Virus record (IMG/VR): IMGVR_UViG_3300027985_000173
Location: 1 to 34,227 of that record
Direction: 5' to 3' (one strand)
Source: a virus
DNA length: 34,227 bases
Numbering within the stretch: position 1 is the stretch's first letter; the number at the start of each line of letters is the position of its first letter. The translations under genes were made by a program, and so were the position numbers. The notes under the pieces were generated by a model. The model worked only from the letters and a program-made list of their open reading frames with translations, did not search any database and was not told the DNA's origin. Below, piece after piece: positions 31,623 through 34,227 of this stretch.

Positions 31623-32011
31623 GAGTTCCTCCAGAAGTGCCAGACTGCGCAGAACTTGCGGCAGCACTGACTTTTCGTTGCGGCGCACAAGACGCCCATG
31701 CGGTTCGAGTAGTCATGCCAAGGGCAACCAGCCGCAACGGCCTCGAACTCGTCCTCTGCCTGGATCTCAGCGCGCTCCCGTTCGTGTTCTTCGGCACGCT
31801 GCTTGTTCTTGGCATCCTCCCAGCCCTCGATCCAGTTCTCGCGCTGGTAGTCGATCTGCCTGTCAGGGCGCTCCTTTGTCTTGCCCGGTGCGTACTCATA
31901 AAATTCGTACTTGTACGGGCATTCAACAGCGGGGTCCATTTCGGGGTTGCCATAGTCCCGATATGCGCGCCGCCCTTGACAGCGGAAATATGATGGCGAC
32001 GAGTGTGCCAT
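31619..32011 (-). CDS. RMF-like phage protein with Cys-rich tail
   Basis: The 130-residue protein contains RRAYRDYG...ECPYKY... and then YQRENWIEGWEDAKNK, which fits the ribosome modulation factor pattern (A..xG...CPY...R..W..GW..A). RMF dimerises ribosomes in resting cells; phage homologues might shift translation, but that is inference. A long charged helix and a C-terminal Cys/Trp-rich tail (KSQCCRKFCAVWHFW) are added. Start behind GAGG. Confidence 0.68.
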   Translation of the reverse strand: MAHSSPSYFRCQGRRAYRDYGNPEMDPAVECPYKYEFYEYAPGKTKERPDRQIDYQRENWIEGWEDAKNKQRAEEHERERAEIQAEDEFEAVAAGCPWHDYSNRMGVLCAATKSQCCRKFCAVWHFWRNS

Positions 32012-32013
32012 AG

Positions 32014-32166
32014 CTACCTCGTAGCGTTCTGGAGGACGGCTGTGATGGTCGCAAAGTTGTCAACGACCAAGCGGTCCAGCATCGGGCGGATGCCCTGCTC
32101 AAACAGGACGAGGGAGCCCGTGAACGAAAGTGCCGTGAACATGACGTAATTGATAATGCGCGACAT
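32014..32166 (-). CDS. 50-residue membrane protein
   Basis: The ATG at 32166 follows GGAGG. The product starts MSRIINYVMFTALSFTGSLVLFEQGI, a single likely membrane helix, then a mixed helix ending in VLQNATR. Its stop is two bases before the next start. Function unknown. Confidence 0.7.
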   Translation of the reverse strand: MSRIINYVMFTALSFTGSLVLFEQGIRPMLDRLVVDNFATITAVLQNATR

Positions 32167-32181
32167 GGGAGCCTCCAGAGA

Positions 32182-32201
32182 GGGGGAGGCGAACCTCCCC
32201 C
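32182..32201. other. Perfect 8-bp hairpin with TTCG loop on the minus strand
   Basis: GGGGGAGG (minus strand 32201-32194), TTCG, CCTCCCCC. There is no T-tract, so termination is unlikely. It lies between two genes and could limit RNA decay or reduce transcription into the next gene. Confidence 0.5.
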
Positions 32202-32208
32202 GTTGATG

Positions 32209-32679
32209 TTAGTTCTCGGAATTGGAGCCGGGGACGAGGTAGAAGGTTTCGCCTTCCTCGGACTTGGGCTCTTCCGCTTCGCCGGCCTTGGCTGCTTCCC
32301 GGGCCGCAGTGCAATCAGGGCAGTCACACTCGGCGCGGAAGTCGGTGCCGTCACCGCCGGCGATCTTGGAGAAGATGCTGTTCAGCTGGCGGGCCATCTG
32401 CTGCTTCGCCATCTCCTGCGTCACCTCGGGATGTTCCCGAAGTGCGCTGTTCATCAGCTGCGCCAGGATACCCAGCTTGCCGAGGGCCATGCTGGTGGTC
32501 AGGAGGCCGGGCTTACCGTCGCGGGGTTCGGGGGTGCCGATGATAACGAGCACGCCGTAATCGTCGAGAGGTTCCACGCCCTTCAGGGGAGCGAACAGCT
32601 GGGAGATTTCGGCGGCCTTTTCGTGGGCCAGCTTGTAAATCTCTTCCGGGGTCAGTTCCTTTTTCGTTTCCTCAGTCAT
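32209..32679 (-). CDS. 156-residue phage protein with CDCPDC motif
   Basis: First gene after the promoter at 32730-32758, behind AAGGAG. The product begins MTEETKKELTPEEIYKLAHE, has the beta segment DYGVLVIIGTPEPR, a helical region (ALGKLGILAQLMNSALREHPEV) and a CDCPDC near residues 117-122, then an acidic tail. Possible zinc binding. No family is recognised. Confidence 0.78.
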   Translation of the reverse strand: MTEETKKELTPEEIYKLAHEKAAEISQLFAPLKGVEPLDDYGVLVIIGTPEPRDGKPGLLTTSMALGKLGILAQLMNSALREHPEVTQEMAKQQMARQLNSIFSKIAGGDGTDFRAECDCPDCTAAREAAKAGEAEEPKSEEGETFYLVPGSNSEN

Positions 32680-32729
32680 ATGATTCTCCTTGTTTGTGGG
32701 GTCGGGCCTTTCCCGTCCCCGTTGAAAAT

Positions 32730-32758
32730 ACCATACGAAATGGAAAAGGACTTGGCAA
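32730..32758 (-). promoter_or_regulatory. Promoter of TTGCCA family on the minus strand
   Basis: TTGCCA (32753-32758), 17 bases, TATGGT (32730-32735), followed by ATTTTCAAC. The -35 box, spacing and the sequence after -10 match those of the two islet promoters on the other strand. Confidence 0.75.
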
Positions 32759-32801
32759 TAGATTTTTCACGGTTTTTTGAAAATAATTTGGCTTGGCCAC
32801 A

Positions 32802-32990
32802 CTATACGATCAGCGAGTCCCGGGGCGGGCGCGGTGCGGGCCGGAACTGGAGAACCTTGCACGGCTGGCGCTTCGGCCCCTTGGTTGCGAGGGAGGAGCG
32901 CAGACGGTTCCGGTGCTGTTCCGTAGTCCAATGCCCTGCCATGTACTTGGCGACACGATACCAGAAATAGAGCCATAGCAAGCTAGTCAT
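32802..32990 (-). CDS. 62-residue basic protein with N-terminal membrane-like segment
   Basis: The ATG at 32990 lies across the end of the upstream gene (stop 32983-32985). The product starts MTSLLWLYFWYRVAKYMAGHW and continues as a basic Arg/Pro-rich tail. GGAG lies ten bases upstream. A second minus-strand frame (32767-32976) overlaps it almost fully, but it lacks a ribosome binding site. Function unknown. Confidence 0.62.
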   Translation of the reverse strand: MTSLLWLYFWYRVAKYMAGHWTTEQHRNRLRSSLATKGPKRQPCKVLQFRPAPRPPRDSLIV

Positions 32991-33375
32991 CTTCGCTGAT
33001 CTCCATGAGTCCAAGGGTCTTGAGAGCCTTGTTCACCATCTTGCGCAGGCGGGGGTGGAGTTCCACACACTCGCGCAATGTCTCCTCCACCACAATGCGG
33101 GAATCCCCGGACAGGTCTTCCGGCACGCGGTAGGTCATGGCAAGGCGGATATTGTTCGCCAGCAGGAACGCATAGAGGTCCATTTCCTTGCCGACGAGAT
33201 AATACCAATACCGACCGGAACGCTTGTTTCCACCGATGCGGGATTTCACGAGGTCGATGCTGTCTGTGAGATGCCAGCGGACCTCCTTCTCGGTTCGGGT
33301 CTGGTCCATGTAGATCAGCACCACATGGCGGCGGGCCACCTTGAGGGCATCCCTTTTCTCAATCTTTAATATCAT
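32983..33375 (-). CDS. 130-residue phage protein, unknown
   Basis: The product starts MILKIEKRDALKVARRHVVLIYMDQT and has RYWYYLVGKEMDLYAFLLANN, then a helical C-terminus. It reads as a small alpha/beta protein. The start overlaps the end of the upstream gene by 17 bases. No family is recognised. Confidence 0.78.
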   Translation of the reverse strand: MILKIEKRDALKVARRHVVLIYMDQTRTEKEVRWHLTDSIDLVKSRIGGNKRSGRYWYYLVGKEMDLYAFLLANNIRLAMTYRVPEDLSGDSRIVVEETLRECVELHPRLRKMVNKALKTLGLMEISEDD

Positions 33376-33718
33376 GGCGTTCCCTGTAGCTACGTTGCAG
33401 AGCAGGGCGATTGAATTTGGCGATCACCCGCTCAAAGGTTTCAGCGGTCAGCCCCTCCAAGGGAAGGCCCGAATCCAAGGCGTACAGCAAGTCCTCGAGG
33501 TCGTGTTCGGCGAAGTGGTCCTTTGCACAGGTCGGGCAGAACCACAACCCGCAATAGAAGCACTTGTATGCTGCCGTGACGGGAACGGTCTTGCCACACC
33601 CGCACGTTACCTCATGATCGCAATACCGGAGCTGGACAAGCTGCTCCCGCAATTTGCGGCGCTTCTCCTTGAGCTCCTTTTCCTTGAGGGTCATGAACCC
33701 ATTACGTTCCCTGCTCAT
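33359..33718 (-). CDS. Zinc-ribbon protein with coiled N-terminus
   Basis: The start at 33718 (or M9 just after) follows GGGAG and overlaps the end of the 47-residue gene. A Lys/Glu/Arg helix (LKEKELKEKRRKLREQLV) leads into two Cys pairs, CGCG and CFYCGLWFCPTC, likely a zinc ribbon. The C-terminal part is helical (DLEDLLYALDSGLPLEG). Function unknown; nucleic-acid binding is possible. Confidence 0.75.
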   Translation of the reverse strand: MSRERNGFMTLKEKELKEKRRKLREQLVQLRYCDHEVTCGCGKTVPVTAAYKCFYCGLWFCPTCAKDHFAEHDLEDLLYALDSGLPLEGLTAETFERVIAKFNRPALQRSYRERHDIKD

Positions 33719-33845
33719 CTCGTTCACGCTCCCGCCGCTCTTCGGCGGCTGTTTCGGCACCTTCTTCGTAGTCCTCAATCGAGTCGTACCACACCCCATT
33801 GATGCGGTATTCCCCGGTCGACGGGTCATAAGTGACGTTCGACAT
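33702..33845 (-). CDS. 47-residue acidic protein
   Basis: The ATG at 33845 follows AAAGGGGTGG and overlaps the end of the upstream gene by 20 bases. The product reads MSNVTYDPSTGEYRINGVWY, then an acidic helix ending in RRERERDEQGT. The overlaps with both neighbours support it. Function unknown. Confidence 0.65.
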   Translation of the reverse strand: MSNVTYDPSTGEYRINGVWYDSIEDYEEGAETAAEERRERERDEQGT

Positions 33846-34227
33846 CAGTTTCCACCCCTTTGAAATGCCTGTCAAGAACTTCCTTCACGAATTGCTTGCG
33901 CTTGTGCAAGAAGTGAGGACTGTTCCACATGGTAACGCTTGCGAGAAGTGTAGACGCTTTCGCGCTTGTGTGGTCACGGGGAAGAAGGTAGATCTCAACG
34001 GCGGCGTATCCGGGCGGGTAGTCCTCGGCATTGTCACAGACGATCTTGACGGACGTAATGAAGGCCCGGCGCAGGTCCATGGTCGTCGATTTCGCTGGTA
34101 TGGCATCGGGCGCAAAGTCGTCAAGGTTCACAGAGAAGTTCTCAACGTAGGTCTCCTCGGTGAAGGCATAGGCGATATCGGAAATGGGGCCATTGTGAAT
34201 GACCCCGATTGTTACGATGCGAATCAT
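33826..34227 (-). CDS. 133-residue phage protein at window edge
   Basis: The frame starts with ATG at the very last bases of the window, so the gene may be complete or may begin upstream. The product has MIRIVTIGVIHNGPISDIAYAF at the start, a beta strand block AAVEIYLLPRDH and a basic C-terminus with HFLHKRKQFVKEVLDRHFK. No family is recognised. Confidence 0.7.
   Translation of the reverse strand: MIRIVTIGVIHNGPISDIAYAFTEETYVENFSVNLDDFAPDAIPAKSTTMDLRRAFITSVKIVCDNAEDYPPGYAAVEIYLLPRDHTSAKASTLLASVTMWNSPHFLHKRKQFVKEVLDRHFKGVETDVERHL

Noticed and set aside
32767-32976. Second minus-strand frame of 69 codons
   Set aside because: It overlaps the 62-residue gene at 32802-32990, lacks a ribosome binding site and has no coupled junction.
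1-34227. tRNA genes, CRISPR arrays, insertion sequences, integrase or attachment sites
   Set aside because: I looked for cloverleaf arms, regular spaced repeats and transposase or integrase motifs and saw none that I could support.

Overview
The window is part of a tailed double-stranded DNA phage (Caudoviricetes). It looks siphovirus-like: there is a 691-residue tape measure protein and a major tail tube protein, but no contractile sheath. A lipoprotein with a good lipobox, an M15-type endolysin without a signal peptide and a GTA-like tail-tip set (DUF2460, DUF2163, NlpC/P60, tip protein) point to a Gram-negative host. I cannot name the host. No integrase, repressor of a known family, DNA polymerase, tRNA or CRISPR array is visible, so replication and any lysogeny genes lie outside the window.

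Layout. Positions 1-1676 hold a plus-strand run of small phage genes: a partial AT-richer gene, then four tightly overlapping genes including a 27-residue membrane peptide. The run ends at converging terminators at 1705-1811. Almost everything else is on the minus strand and reads from right to left. From 34227 to 31017 lies a block of small, tightly coupled genes (zinc-binding, membrane, RMF-like) with a strong promoter near 32745. From 30951 to 29584 a second small-gene operon (tandem zinc motif protein, MazG-like protein, zinc finger protein, a small unrecognised protein, stand-alone HTH) has its own promoter flanked by a perfect 10-bp inverted repeat. The head genes follow: small and large terminase, DUF4055 portal, a 48-residue protein, MuF-like minor head protein and scaffold.

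Between scaffold and major capsid the direction flips. Positions 22445-23846 hold five small plus-strand genes (one YaaA/DUF6884-like) with two similar promoters, closed by a bidirectional terminator. The major capsid gene restarts minus-strand transcription from its own strong promoter, through a structured leader of about 200 nt that contains a terminator-like hairpin. After capsid come a PKTE-repeat protein, a putative head fibre or decoration protein, head-tail connectors, tail terminator, tail tube, a tail assembly chaperone pair with a probable -1 frameshift, tape measure, distal tail protein, hub (DUF2163 with a jelly-roll-like insert), NlpC/P60 peptidase, tip protein (with a propeller-like insert) and a DUF2793-type fibre.

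The late operon ends with a large subtilisin-like serine protease and a lysis cassette: two-TM holin candidate, lipoprotein, small acidic protein, endolysin and a TM/coiled-coil protein. The terminase-portal-capsid and tail genes build the particle, the fibre/propeller/jelly-roll parts probably bind the host, and the protease sits between adhesion and lysis functions. The most unusual features are the insulated inverted gene islet, the capsid leader, the protease with a probable prodomain, and a phage-specific promoter family found on both strands.
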